The notes under the pieces are model-generated. The model worked only from the letters and a program-made list of their open reading frames with translations. It did no database searches and was not told the origin of the DNA. The translations under genes were made by a program, and so were the position numbers. Positions 1 to 7,684 of a stretch of DNA of 50,573 bases are shown in pieces. Origin of the DNA: Pedobacter suwonensis (GTDB lineage: Bacteria > Bacteroidota > Bacteroidia > Sphingobacteriales > Sphingobacteriaceae); the NCBI RefSeq assembly GCF_900111825.1, contig NZ_FOJM01000020.1, positions 70,930-121,502 of the forward strand, in the 5' to 3' direction. Positions within the stretch are counted from its first letter, which is position 1; each line of letters starts with the position of its first letter.

Positions 1-413
1 TGTAATAACTTTTCTGATCTGCAAACTCCCTTTGATCTGCGAGAAAATAACTGCTACGAAAGCTTTTTTGCTGCAGCACATGATCTCCCGCTGATTTGAG
101 ATGATTAGCACAGACTGTTGTTGTAAGAATTTTCCTGATCTGCAAACTCCCGTTGATCTGCGGAAAAAATAACTGTTACGAATGCTTTTTTGCTACAGCG
201 CATGATCTCCCGCTGATTTAGGATGACTAACAAAGATTGTTGTAAGAACTTTCCTGATCTGCAAAATCCGTTTGATCTGCGGGAAAATAACTGTTACGAA
301 TGCTTTTTTGCTGCAGCGCATGATCTCCCGCTGATTTGAGATGATTAACACATATCTTTGTTTACGAACTGTCTTTATCCGTTTGATCCGCGAAAAAAAA
401 TCGACTAATGCTT
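1..413. repeat. Tandem array, about 3.4 copies of a ~120-bp unit
   Basis: Units begin near 1, 122, 241 and 361 (periods about 121, 119 and 120), and the last copy breaks off at the 3' end of the M56 gene. Each unit carries two TGATCTGC words about 17 bp apart, then ACTGYTACGAA, then TTTTTTGCTRCAGC, then a GATCTCCCGCTGATTT block. Copies differ by scattered substitutions and small indels. No open frame crosses the units. The array may continue beyond the window edge. Confidence 0.9.
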
Positions 414-1898
414 CGTATTAATCTGGATAAACTGCCCTTTCTGATCCATTTTCAGATCCATAATCATATCGGGATTTAATTGATCAATCGCTTCTTTGCC
501 CACTTTATTTCCGTTCAGGTAATAACCCATACTGGTGACCGAAGATTCTTTTGCACCAGGTTTATCTTTTAATGCTTCGCTGTTCTCTTTGGTATTGACA
601 GTAGATTTCATGATAAAAATGGCCGTAACTTTTTTTCCTTTGGTACCTGCAACATTTCCAAAGCCACCTTTTGCCTGTTCAGCGAGCATAATCTGTTCAA
701 TTCTTTCATTAACTGGAACTGAGTCTGTAAAGTTGAACTGTTTGACCAAAATTCGTTTGTTTGAGCTACCGTCTGTTTTAAAATGGAATTTAAAATTGTC
801 AACCTTTTTTTGAATCGCGGCCACTACATCTTGCTGTAAGGAATCCACACCATTACTATTCTGTTTCAGAACAAAGGTAAATCTGGCAGCGGTATCTGTT
901 TTAAGCACCACCCGCGACATAACCTGCCTTTTTTTATTAATTTTTGATGTTATTCCGGCTTCCACAACAGCTTCAGGCTGCTGACGCGGTATCACATTAA
1001 CTACTGCTTTGGTTAAAGGGGATAAACTTTTCTCTACCGCTTTTTTATCAATGGTAAAGGCAAGTGAAATGCACAGCAAAACCGGTAAAGCAAGCATATA
1101 GCGTGTTAAATTTAATTTTGATGACCGTTTGGCATTCATCATCATGATCCTCTTTTTAAGATCAGACAAGCTGAAATTATTCACAATGGCAACTGAAGCC
1201 TGTAAGTTACCTACATCCAGCAAACTATACTGATAAGCTTTTTTATCTATTCCTTTTTTTAGAATGCGGGCATCGGTAATAAACTCAAGGTTTTCGCGCA
1301 CGGCCTTTTTCATCAGCCAAACGCCGGGATTGAACCAGTAAAAAACCACGCAAATTTCGGCCAGAATAATATCAACTGTATGCCATTGCTCCACATGGAC
1401 TTTCTCGTGGGCCAATATATTGGGAATATCTTCCTCCTTATGAAGTCCCGGATTGATATAAATGGTTTGCCAGAAACTAAAAGGACTTACCTCATCCGCT
1501 AAAATCCTTACCTGATACTGATTTAACTTATCGGGCGAAGAATTTTGATGCATGCGGTACAGCGAAATAAACTGCACCGTTAACCGCAATGCCATAAGCA
1601 ACAGGCCAACATAAAAGCATATCGTAAGCACCTGCCACAATAGAGGAACGGCATCCTGTTTTACCAGCTGGCTTACCTGTTGGTTCAGCCCGGGAACAAA
1701 GGCAGGCACAGATTGATGTCCGGCCAAAAAATCAGTCAGGTTAATAAAAGGATAAGCAGAAGAAAAAATAATCCCAAACAAAAGAAATGTCCTGTTGAGA
1801 GAATAGAATGTTAACCTCCGCAACACCAGGTAATAAGTGGCCGAAAACAAAATCAGCACGAGGTTAATCTTAAACAAAATGAGAAAGAAATGTGGCAT
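405..1898 (-). CDS. M56 (BlaR1/MecR1-like) membrane sensor metalloprotease
   Basis: Integral-membrane zinc protease of the M56 family, which in BlaR1/MecR1 relatives cleaves a partner repressor in response to an extracellular signal. Hydrophobic helices lie near residues 5-25, 37-55 and 88-112, with a further one near 269-285. The zinc motif HEKVH is at 164-168, and a downstream ENLEFITDA segment (E205, D209) fits the third ligand. The roughly 210 residues after the last helix are presumably extracytoplasmic. They match no penicillin-binding sensor domain I recognise, so the ligand is unknown. It starts 5 nt after the BlaI-type gene, an obvious operon. No beta-lactamase or PBP gene is adjacent. 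The stop codon lies in the last partial copy of the upstream tandem array. Confidence 0.88.
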   Translation of the reverse strand: MPHFFLILFKINLVLILFSATYYLVLRRLTFYSLNRTFLLFGIIFSSAYPFINLTDFLAGHQSVPAFVPGLNQQVSQLVKQDAVPLLWQVLTICFYVGLLLMALRLTVQFISLYRMHQNSSPDKLNQYQVRILADEVSPFSFWQTIYINPGLHKEEDIPNILAHEKVHVEQWHTVDIILAEICVVFYWFNPGVWLMKKAVRENLEFITDARILKKGIDKKAYQYSLLDVGNLQASVAIVNNFSLSDLKKRIMMMNAKRSSKLNLTRYMLALPVLLCISLAFTIDKKAVEKSLSPLTKAVVNVIPRQQPEAVVEAGITSKINKKRQVMSRVVLKTDTAARFTFVLKQNSNGVDSLQQDVVAAIQKKVDNFKFHFKTDGSSNKRILVKQFNFTDSVPVNERIEQIMLAEQAKGGFGNVAGTKGKKVTAIFIMKSTVNTKENSEALKDKPGAKESSVTSMGYYLNGNKVGKEAIDQLNPDMIMDLKMDQKGQFIQINTKH

Positions 1899-1903
1899 AG
1901 CCT

Positions 1904-2266
1904 CTACTTTTCAGGGTGCTCAATTAAATTGATGATCTCTTTAAGTTCTTCGGCACTGATCTTTTTATCCTTAGCAAAAAAAGCAACCAGCTCTTTGTAC
2001 GAACTTTGAAAATAATTATTAACAAAACCGCTCATAAAACGCTTTTTATACTCTATTTCCTTAACCTTTGCACTGTAGCGGTTCGCATTTGCAAACCGTT
2101 CGCTTACCAGATATCCTTTACGTTCAAGATTTTTGATAGTCGATGCCAAAGTGGTATATGGTGGTTTAGGTTCGGGCAGCACATCCATAAAATCTTTAAT
2201 AAAGCCTTTTCCAACCTGCCAAACAGCCAGCATCGCTTCTTCTTCCTGCAATGTTAATTTTTCCAT
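1904..2266 (-). CDS. BlaI/MecI/CopY-family transcriptional repressor
   Basis: Winged-helix repressor that in this family binds palindromic operators as a dimer and is inactivated by cleavage by its M56 partner. The segment LTLQEEEAMLAVWQVGKG opens the typical BlaI fold, and the recognition region is around YTTLASTIKNLERKGYL. The frame is open for 11 codons further upstream (to 2299), but I chose the ATG at 2266. The family begins at this point, and the extra codons would run through the palindromic operator at 2270-2292. The resulting 120 aa matches the family length. It is translated first in a two-gene operon with the M56 protease. Likely autorepressed. Confidence 0.9.
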   Translation of the reverse strand: MEKLTLQEEEAMLAVWQVGKGFIKDFMDVLPEPKPPYTTLASTIKNLERKGYLVSERFANANRYSAKVKEIEYKKRFMSGFVNNYFQSSYKELVAFFAKDKKISAEELKEIINLIEHPEK

Positions 2267-2269
2267 ACT

Positions 2270-2292
2270 TACGAATATATCGTAAATATACG
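2270..2292 (-). promoter_or_regulatory. Probable BlaI-type operator
   Basis: Two overlapping palindromes lie directly upstream of the repressor ATG: TACGA-N5-TCGTA (2270-2284) and CGTA-N4-TACG (2281-2292). Position and symmetry fit autorepression by the BlaI homologue. No experimental support. Confidence 0.7.
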
Positions 2293-2306
2293 AAAACATC
2301 TTAAAT

Positions 2307-2344
2307 AATAAAGACCTTAATCTGCTTAGATCAAGGTCTTTATT
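2307..2344 (-). terminator. Hairpin terminator
   Basis: A 12-bp perfect stem AATAAAGACCTT/AAGGTCTTTATT with a 14-nt loop. On the minus strand it lies 74 nt past the stop of the 2418-2918 gene and is followed by ATTTAAG and TTTT. It separates that gene from the BlaI/M56 operon. Confidence 0.7.
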
Positions 2345-2371
2345 TATGATAACAATTGAATATTGCCTTCT

Positions 2372-2413
2372 TCGATTTTCGACTACCGACTCAGGACTTC
2401 TGACTCCCGACTA
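2372..2413. repeat. Heptad repeat, core GACT (6 units)
   Basis: Six consecutive 7-nt units without an indel, consensus NNGACTN (for example TCGACTA, CCGACTC, CTGACTC). It ends 4 nt from the stop codon of the 2418-2918 gene, so it lies in that gene's 3' flank. Confidence 0.75.
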
Positions 2414-2417
2414 AATA

Positions 2418-2918
2418 TTACTTAGCGCTTCTTTTTTCGGCCTGTAACAATGTTTGATCTATAACTTTTCGCATTTGTACGGCAGCATCCAACAATTTGG
2501 GATTACCATCAAAATCGCCGTAAATCACTACATGTTTTGTTTTTTCCTTGTATTTGAACAAAATATCGTAACGTGGCACTGCCATGGATTTTTCACTTTT
2601 CCTACCTATGGTATCCGGAAAATTCCAAAGTCCGATTTCATTAGCTTTACTGTGCATGTAAAGAATATCGTCGTTTTTTAAAAAGATTTTTTTCTTAATT
2701 ACCGAATCGGCCCCGGTTACATACTGATACTCGCCAGTGGCTGAGTTATAGTGATTTTCTAAGTTATCTTTAATGCCCCATTTGTATTCCATTGATATAA
2801 AATCCTTTTTCCGGAAGGGTGCATTCTGGATAATCGGTTTATAATAAATGTAACAGTAAATGATCATCGGAACGATAATCGTAATGGCTAAGAATATTTT
2901 TTTTCCTCTACTTGACAC
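2418..2918 (-). CDS. Membrane-anchored protein of unknown function
   Basis: 166 aa that I do not recognise. It has a basic start (SSRGKK) followed by one hydrophobic segment at about residues 8-28. The rest is soluble and probably extracytoplasmic, with no cysteine lipobox. The C-terminal half has alternating beta-like segments (YDILFKYKEKTKHVVIYG) and ends in a charged helix. It is transcribed alone, between hairpin 2307-2344 and the symporter gene. Codon usage looks like the neighbours. A small lineage-specific envelope protein is the safest description. Confidence 0.7.
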   Translation of the reverse strand: MSSRGKKIFLAITIIVPMIIYCYIYYKPIIQNAPFRKKDFISMEYKWGIKDNLENHYNSATGEYQYVTGADSVIKKKIFLKNDDILYMHSKANEIGLWNFPDTIGRKSEKSMAVPRYDILFKYKEKTKHVVIYGDFDGNPKLLDAAVQMRKVIDQTLLQAEKRSAK

Positions 2919-2981
2919 TTTTTATTGAATTGAATGATTGAATTTTGAATTAGCGCATTATTAAATAACTGAAAGCTTAAA

Positions 2982-3009
2982 AAGACTCTGGACTCCAGAC
3001 TACCTACTC
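2982..3009. repeat. Heptad repeat, core GACT (4 units)
   Basis: Four consecutive 7-nt units, consensus NNGACTN (AAGACTC, TGGACTC, CAGACTA, then CCTACTC). The array overlaps the stop codon (3004-3006) of the symporter gene. Its core word matches that of the array at 2372-2413, 600 bp away. Confidence 0.7.
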
Positions 3010-4377
3010 CTTCAACTCCCCTTCCCATTTACTTACTACAGCCGTTGCAATACTGTTCCCCACCACATTGGTTGCCGAACGCCCCATATCCAATAGCGGA
3101 TCAATACCGATTAACAATGCCAAACCTGCTTCAGGAATATTAAAACTGGCAATGGTACCAGCGATTACAACCAGAGATGCTCTTGGTACGCCTGCAATTC
3201 CTTTACTGGTTAACATCAAAATCAAAAGCATCGAAATTTGTTGTTCAAAACTTAAATGAATGCCATAAGCCTGGGCTATAAATAACGAAGCAAAGGTCAT
3301 ATACATCATCGATCCATCTAAATTGAATGAATAACCCAAAGGCAGCACGAAACTTACAATCTTATCCTTGCAGCCGAAACGCTCCAAAAGCATCATTGTT
3401 TTGGGATAGGCTGCTTCGCTGCTAGCCGTACTAAAAGCTAAAAGGGCAGGCTCTTTCATATCGTTTACCAAACGGAAAATCCGTTTTTTCAATATCAGGA
3501 ACCCCAGAAAAATCAATACTCCCCACAAAATGATTAAACCAAAGTAAAATTCGCCAATAAAAATGGCATAAGTATTCAGCACACTTAAACCCTGTTTGGC
3601 AATAATAGCCGTCATGGCTCCAAATACGGCAAGCGGGGCAAAGTTCATTACATAGCCTGTCATCTTCAGGATCACGTGCGCAATGGCATCAAACGCTTTG
3701 ATTACAATCTGTCCCATATCACCAATAGCTGCTGTAGCCACCCCAAAAAACAAAGAGAATACTACAATCTGTAAAATCTCATTGGTAGCCATTGATTCGG
3801 CAATACTTTTCGGAAATACATGCGCTATAAAATCCTTAACACTCATGGCTGCCTTCTGGATCCCGGTATCAACCAGATGATCGGGCAATGATAACTTCAT
3901 GTGCTTACCAGGTTCAAACAAATTTACCAGGATCATCCCTAACACAAGCGACATTAACGACATGGTTAAAAACCAACCCAATGTTTTACCTCCTATACGG
4001 CCAACAGCTTTGATATCGCCTACTTTTGCTACTCCAACAACCAGTGTAGTAAATACTAACGGGGCAACAATCATTTTAATCAGGCGTAGAAAAATATCAC
4101 TTAACAGGGTGAAAAACTCCAGTTTTTTCTCCCTGATGGTCTCGTTTTCTTTTTTGATCTTAGCGGCAGCCTTTTTATCTGCTTTAAGCTGGGTATAAAC
4201 CACGCTCGTGGTATCAGTTGATTTTGCAATATTAACTTCTATGCTTTTAACCCTGGCGTCAGCATTCAGGATGTTCTGGTTGTAAACATTAATAGCATTT
4301 ACGTTTAAAAAATACCCCAATGCAATTCCTGCAATCAGCGCTATAAAAATAAAAAGCGTGAGTCTGTTTTTCTTCAT
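3004..4377 (-). CDS. Dicarboxylate/amino acid:cation symporter (DAACS family)
   Basis: Sodium- or proton-coupled transporter of glutamate/aspartate or C4-dicarboxylates in the inner membrane (GltP/DctA/GltPh relatives). Family hallmarks are all present: the serine-rich re-entrant loop (AFSTASSEAAYPKT), SFNLDGSMMYMTFA, GIAGVPRASLV and the C-terminal DMGRSATNVVGNSIA. Between the first and second membrane helices there is an extra hydrophilic, Lys/Glu/Ala-rich stretch of about 60 residues predicted to be helical, longer than in classical members. I start at MKKNRLT (4377), because the helix follows directly; the frame is open to 4398. Substrate cannot be told from sequence. Confidence 0.9.
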   Translation of the reverse strand: MKKNRLTLFIFIALIAGIALGYFLNVNAINVYNQNILNADARVKSIEVNIAKSTDTTSVVYTQLKADKKAAAKIKKENETIREKKLEFFTLLSDIFLRLIKMIVAPLVFTTLVVGVAKVGDIKAVGRIGGKTLGWFLTMSLMSLVLGMILVNLFEPGKHMKLSLPDHLVDTGIQKAAMSVKDFIAHVFPKSIAESMATNEILQIVVFSLFFGVATAAIGDMGQIVIKAFDAIAHVILKMTGYVMNFAPLAVFGAMTAIIAKQGLSVLNTYAIFIGEFYFGLIILWGVLIFLGFLILKKRIFRLVNDMKEPALLAFSTASSEAAYPKTMMLLERFGCKDKIVSFVLPLGYSFNLDGSMMYMTFASLFIAQAYGIHLSFEQQISMLLILMLTSKGIAGVPRASLVVIAGTIASFNIPEAGLALLIGIDPLLDMGRSATNVVGNSIATAVVSKWEGELKE

Positions 4378-4533
4378 GAATAAAAAAGTTTGTGGCAACT
4401 TAATTCGGTAAAACTACGATATTTACGGCTTGTAACCAATTTTGATATCTGGAGGCTCAAAAATATATTATTTTGGAATTCCTGTGTAACAAAAAATGTG
4501 TATCAACATCTAAAACGCAACGACAGCCCCTAA

Positions 4534-5031
4534 ATGGAACAAAAAGACAAGTTATTCAAGCAGATCTTCGATTCGAATTCCAAAAAAATATTCCATTTAT
4601 GTTATGGTTATACCGGCGATACCGACGCCGCAAATGATCTTCTACAGGAAACTTTTTTAAAGGTCTGGCAAAATCTCGATAAATTCCGCAATAAATCTTT
4701 GATTTCAACGTGGATTTATCGTATCGCGGTAAATACCTGTTTAACTTACCTGAGATCGGAAAAGAGACAGGCAAAAGATGAGTTAACGGATAACATTATC
4801 GAAAATAAGGTTGAAGAATTTTCGGAGAAAAACGAACAGGTAGCCTTGCTTTATAAATGTATTTCTAAACTTGAGGAGAATGACCGTTTAATTATCACCA
4901 TGGTACTGGATGAACTGCCATATCACGAAATTGCCGACATTTCAGGTATTAGTGAAGGCAACTTAAGGGTAAAAATTCATCGTATTAAACAAAAATTAAC
5001 AGAATTATATAGCCAGTATGCAAGCGTTTGA
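4534..5031 (+). CDS. ECF-type RNA polymerase sigma factor
   Basis: 165-aa sigma70-family factor of the extracytoplasmic-function type. Region 2 is at about residues 8-78 (DLLQETFLKVWQNLDKF, then STWIYRIAVNTCLTYLR). Region 4 is at about 110-160 (LPYHEIADISGISEGNLRVKIHR, the helix-turn-helix that reads the -35 element). It overlaps the following membrane-protein gene by 14 nt, so the two are translationally coupled. This fits a sigma factor with its own membrane regulator, although that protein lacks a recognisable anti-sigma domain. Confidence 0.93.
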   Translation: MEQKDKLFKQIFDSNSKKIFHLCYGYTGDTDAANDLLQETFLKVWQNLDKFRNKSLISTWIYRIAVNTCLTYLRSEKRQAKDELTDNIIENKVEEFSEKNEQVALLYKCISKLEENDRLIITMVLDELPYHEIADISGISEGNLRVKIHRIKQKLTELYSQYASV

Positions 5032-5617
5032 TCAAATACAGGAGTTGTGGCAAAAACACGAGGTAGAAGTTAAGGTTTCTGCTGACGAAATGTTGCAACA
5101 AGCGAAGAAAGAAGTAAATGGATTAAAGCTGAAATCGGCCTTAAATATTGGGGGTATGCTGCTGTCTTTCATCGCCATTGCTGCCCTATGGATATTTTTC
5201 CATTTCGAATCGTGGACCACGCACGTAGGGATCAGCATTACCATTATTGCCATTGGTGTGTATACCTTAATCCTTTACCGGGACTACCGTTTAATTGCCA
5301 AAAATGATTTCACCGCCCATCCGAATGAATTTTTAAACACCTTAAAAACCTATCAGTTAAATCGTTACAAACTATACAACTCACTTTACTGGTTTTATGC
5401 TATAGCCCTTTCCTTGGGTTTAATATTTTATTTTGTAGAAATACTGGCATACTTTAGCACCATACAGAGGGTGGTTGCCATTGGTTTAACAGCATTGTGG
5501 ATTATTTTCTGCTCAACCATTTTACGCAAAGCTGTAATAAAAAGAGAAAAAGAGCGGATTGCCTTGCTAATCGAAAAATTCGAGCGGATTAGCGGCCAGA
5601 TTTCTACTCCCGAATAA
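5018..5617 (+). CDS. Four-helix membrane protein, candidate regulator of the ECF sigma factor
   Basis: 199 aa, unrecognised. A soluble N-terminal part of about 40 residues (EELWQKHEVEVKV-like, acidic/basic) precedes four hydrophobic segments near 44-62, 70-88, 122-144 and 150-166, and a charged C-terminal helix rich in Lys/Glu/Arg. The ATG lies inside the sigma-factor gene (14-nt overlap, out of frame). Gene order suggests it controls or senses for the sigma factor, but no zinc-binding HxxxCxxC anti-sigma motif is visible, so this role is inferred from position only. Confidence 0.75.
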   Translation: MQAFDQIQELWQKHEVEVKVSADEMLQQAKKEVNGLKLKSALNIGGMLLSFIAIAALWIFFHFESWTTHVGISITIIAIGVYTLILYRDYRLIAKNDFTAHPNEFLNTLKTYQLNRYKLYNSLYWFYAIALSLGLIFYFVEILAYFSTIQRVVAIGLTALWIIFCSTILRKAVIKREKERIALLIEKFERISGQISTPE

Positions 5618-5722
5618 TTTTAGGCACGGTTTTTTCGTAGTAAAATTTGACACACAAATCCTGATGATTTGACCGGCCTGAATGGCAATTAAAAATCAGG
5701 CTACGATACCGTTGAAAAAATT

Positions 5723-6295
5723 ATGGCATTGAAAAAACTGATCATTCCGATATTATTATTGCTGTTGCTGTCTCTCTCTTTTGCTTTTAAACAGGATTTT
5801 ACCCAGCCCGTACAACTGAACTGGGAAACTTATTTTAAAGGCAAAGCTGATGAACGTTCGCCGTTTATTGCCTTAACGGCAATGACCTGGGAATATAGTT
5901 ACAACAGTACTCTATATCGAAATCGTGTAGTGATTAAGCTTAAAAATGAAGTGCGGATTGATAAAAACCGTTCCTGGGTAAAGTGGGATAAGATTAAAGA
6001 TCCTGAAGTAAGGGCAAGCTTATTGCACCACGAACAGGGACATGTAAATATTCAATACATTTTGCTCTCTGAAGCTGAAAGGGTGCTAAAAAACCGGAAT
6101 TATTCCGTTAGCAACTACAAAGCCCAGATAGCCGAACTGGCCAACCAGATCAGCAGTTATTTCGACACCATGCAACGTAATTACGATGAGGAAACCGAAC
6201 ATGGCAGCAACCACAAAATGCAGGCCCGCTGGGACCGGATTATTGAGGATAAAATGGAGGAATCGAGAACGGCTACATTAGCGCTGCAGAAATAA
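5723..6295 (+). CDS. Exported DUF922-like putative zinc protease
   Basis: 190 aa. The N-terminus is a signal sequence (KK followed by a long Leu-rich core, residues 4-22). The body resembles the DUF922 group of predicted metalloproteases: SLLHHEQGHVNIQY carries a HEQGH zinc motif (H103, E104, H107) followed by a long helix with SEAER. Acts, if active, in the periplasm or cell envelope; substrate unknown. It sits 105 nt after the sigma/membrane pair and converges on dgkA, its last 18 nt overlapping that gene's end. No partner gene is evident. Confidence 0.75.
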   Translation: MALKKLIIPILLLLLLSLSFAFKQDFTQPVQLNWETYFKGKADERSPFIALTAMTWEYSYNSTLYRNRVVIKLKNEVRIDKNRSWVKWDKIKDPEVRASLLHHEQGHVNIQYILLSEAERVLKNRNYSVSNYKAQIAELANQISSYFDTMQRNYDEETEHGSNHKMQARWDRIIEDKMEESRTATLALQK

Positions 6296-6658
6296 TAATT
6301 TCGGGATAAATATAATGGCCCCAACGACTAAAGCTAAACATGCAGCAACCAAAACCGCAGCAGCGGCCAGGTCTTTTACGATTTTAATTTTAGGATGAAA
6401 ACCCGGCGAAACCACATCAGCAAGCTTTTCAATGGCAGCATTTAAAATTTCGGCAACAATAACGGCCGAGATACCCCCCAAAATGGAGATCCATTCTAAA
6501 GCAGAAAGTTTAAGGTAAAAAGAAAGGCCTATAGCAATAACTGCTGCAAAAAGATGAATCCTCCCATTATGATCATTAACAAAAAAGAGTTTTAAGCCCT
6601 GAAAAGCATATTTAAAACTTTTAAGTCGATTGATAATGGAAAATTTTTCGTTGTTCAT
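6278..6658 (-). CDS. Diacylglycerol kinase family protein (DgkA)
   Basis: Small integral-membrane lipid kinase that phosphorylates diacylglycerol or undecaprenol with ATP, recycling lipid by-products of envelope synthesis. 126 aa with three hydrophobic segments (about 36-50, 55-72, 97-118). The signature ILNAAIEKLAD sits at 71-81, with E70 and E77 matching the catalytic/metal-binding glutamates of E. coli DgkA. In Gram-positives a relative is the undecaprenol kinase, so the lipid substrate is open. The 3' end overlaps the convergent DUF922-like gene by 18 nt. Confidence 0.92.
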   Translation of the reverse strand: MNNEKFSIINRLKSFKYAFQGLKLFFVNDHNGRIHLFAAVIAIGLSFYLKLSALEWISILGGISAVIVAEILNAAIEKLADVVSPGFHPKIKIVKDLAAAAVLVAACLALVVGAIIFIPKLLFLQR

Positions 6659-6670
6659 TTTTTATTAAAA

Positions 6671-7015
6671 TCCGTCATCCTGAATTCAGTTCAGGATCCG
6701 ATGATATAATAGATGCTGAAACAAGTTCAGCATGACAATTATTATAGTGTTCGTCATCCGATAGCTATCCGATCTCGCGCATGCGGGAATCTTAAAAACA
6801 CTTGCATTAAGATTCCCAATCAAGTTGGAATGACGATCTCTAGAGGGACACTATCTACTTAAAATTTATCTGTCAATCACATTGATTTTATACAATAAAT
6901 TATTCTTCAAGAGGATATAGTGCATGATGTGTCATCTCCTTAGCATAGCGGAGTGGAGAGATCTAAGTCAAGGAAGATTTCTCAACTACGCTGCACTTCG
7001 CTCGAAATGACGGAT
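6671..7015. repeat. Cluster of REP-like inverted repeats (spacer 6659-7027)
   Basis: The spacer holds no credible ORF but several hairpins: ATCCTGAA/TTCAGGAT (6677-6697), ATGCTGAA/TTCAGCAT (6713-6733) and GGGAATCTTAA/TTAAGATTCCC (6785-6817). Near 6990-7012 is a tract ending CACTTCGCTCGAAATGACGG. Related words recur at 19003, 25050 and 47581, so this is a dispersed repeat family. Confidence 0.75.
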
Positions 7016-7027
7016 ACATCGATACCC

Positions 7028-7621
7028 TTACTTCACCTCGCTCGTCGAAAAACTGTTACCGCTTAACCTGTACTGGTAAGTTTTGGTGATGGTTTTAGTA
7101 CTATCTCCGCTATCCTTTACAGGAAACGAACGAAAAAGGTCGCCATTTTTGATAAAAAATTTATCATCACCTCTATAACCTTTCTTTTGATTTGCGTTTA
7201 ACGAAGGAAAACTGATTTTATTAAAATCGCCGCCCGCATATTCAAATACATTGAGATCGGAAACTGTTTTTTTACTCAACAGCTGTATATATAATTCCGG
7301 ATTTCCATCATTATCCAAATCCATATTCCAGGCGTCGGTAATAATACCTTTGCGATCAACAGCTGCCGACCGGTAATGATTATGGATCGAATCAGACATT
7401 AACATCTGGTAACCGCCAATAGAATCGACACCTTTACCCCAGCTTAAGATTTCAAAATTTAATCCGGGTTTTACTTCAATATCCTTATAAAAACGAAAAG
7501 GATTTTGCACTTTTACGGTTTCAGTTCTGATTTCTTTAGGCTTCTCTTCGCTGCATGCTAAACAAAACAGCATCCCCGTAATGCACAGGAGATGCTGTAA
7601 TGTATATTTCTGTAATTTCAT
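7028..7621 (-). CDS. Lipoprotein of unknown function
   Basis: 197 aa. Signal peptide with lipobox LAC (cysteine at about residue 23, followed by SEEKPKE), so probably lipid-anchored in the periplasm or outer membrane. The segment MDLDNDGNPELYIQLLS resembles the DxDxDGxxE calcium/repeat signature seen in several exported Bacteroidota proteins, including some annotated as PliI-type lysozyme-inhibitor-like; I regard that as a guess. It is followed closely by the hexosaminidase gene upstream on the same strand (63-nt gap to that stop), so the two may be co-transcribed. An 11-nt-spaced inverted repeat lies just before its ATG. Confidence 0.75.
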   Translation of the reverse strand: MKLQKYTLQHLLCITGMLFCLACSEEKPKEIRTETVKVQNPFRFYKDIEVKPGLNFEILSWGKGVDSIGGYQMLMSDSIHNHYRSAAVDRKGIITDAWNMDLDNDGNPELYIQLLSKKTVSDLNVFEYAGGDFNKISFPSLNANQKKGYRGDDKFFIKNGDLFRSFPVKDSGDSTKTITKTYQYRLSGNSFSTSEVK

Positions 7622-7626
7622 TTTAG

Positions 7627-7651
7627 TTTGGGATATTTTGGTTGTCCCAAA
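7627..7651 (-). promoter_or_regulatory. Inverted repeat upstream of lipoprotein gene
   Basis: Perfect 7-bp arms TTTGGGA/TCCCAAA separated by 11 nt, ending 6 nt before the ATG at 7621. It could be an operator or a leader hairpin masking the start region. Function inferred from position only. Confidence 0.4.
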
Positions 7652-7684
7652 TTAAGGATTTTAGCCTATCAAAGCAATTTATTT

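Noticed and set aside
1..413. CRISPR array
   Set aside because: Repeat units are ~120 bp, contiguous and without short conserved repeat and unique spacer organisation; no cas genes.
535..813. Plus-strand frame within the M56 gene
   Set aside because: Shadow of the metalloprotease gene, composition not protein-like.
2267..2299. Longer N-terminus of the BlaI-type protein
   Set aside because: The extra codons cover the palindromic operator; the conserved domain starts at the chosen Met.
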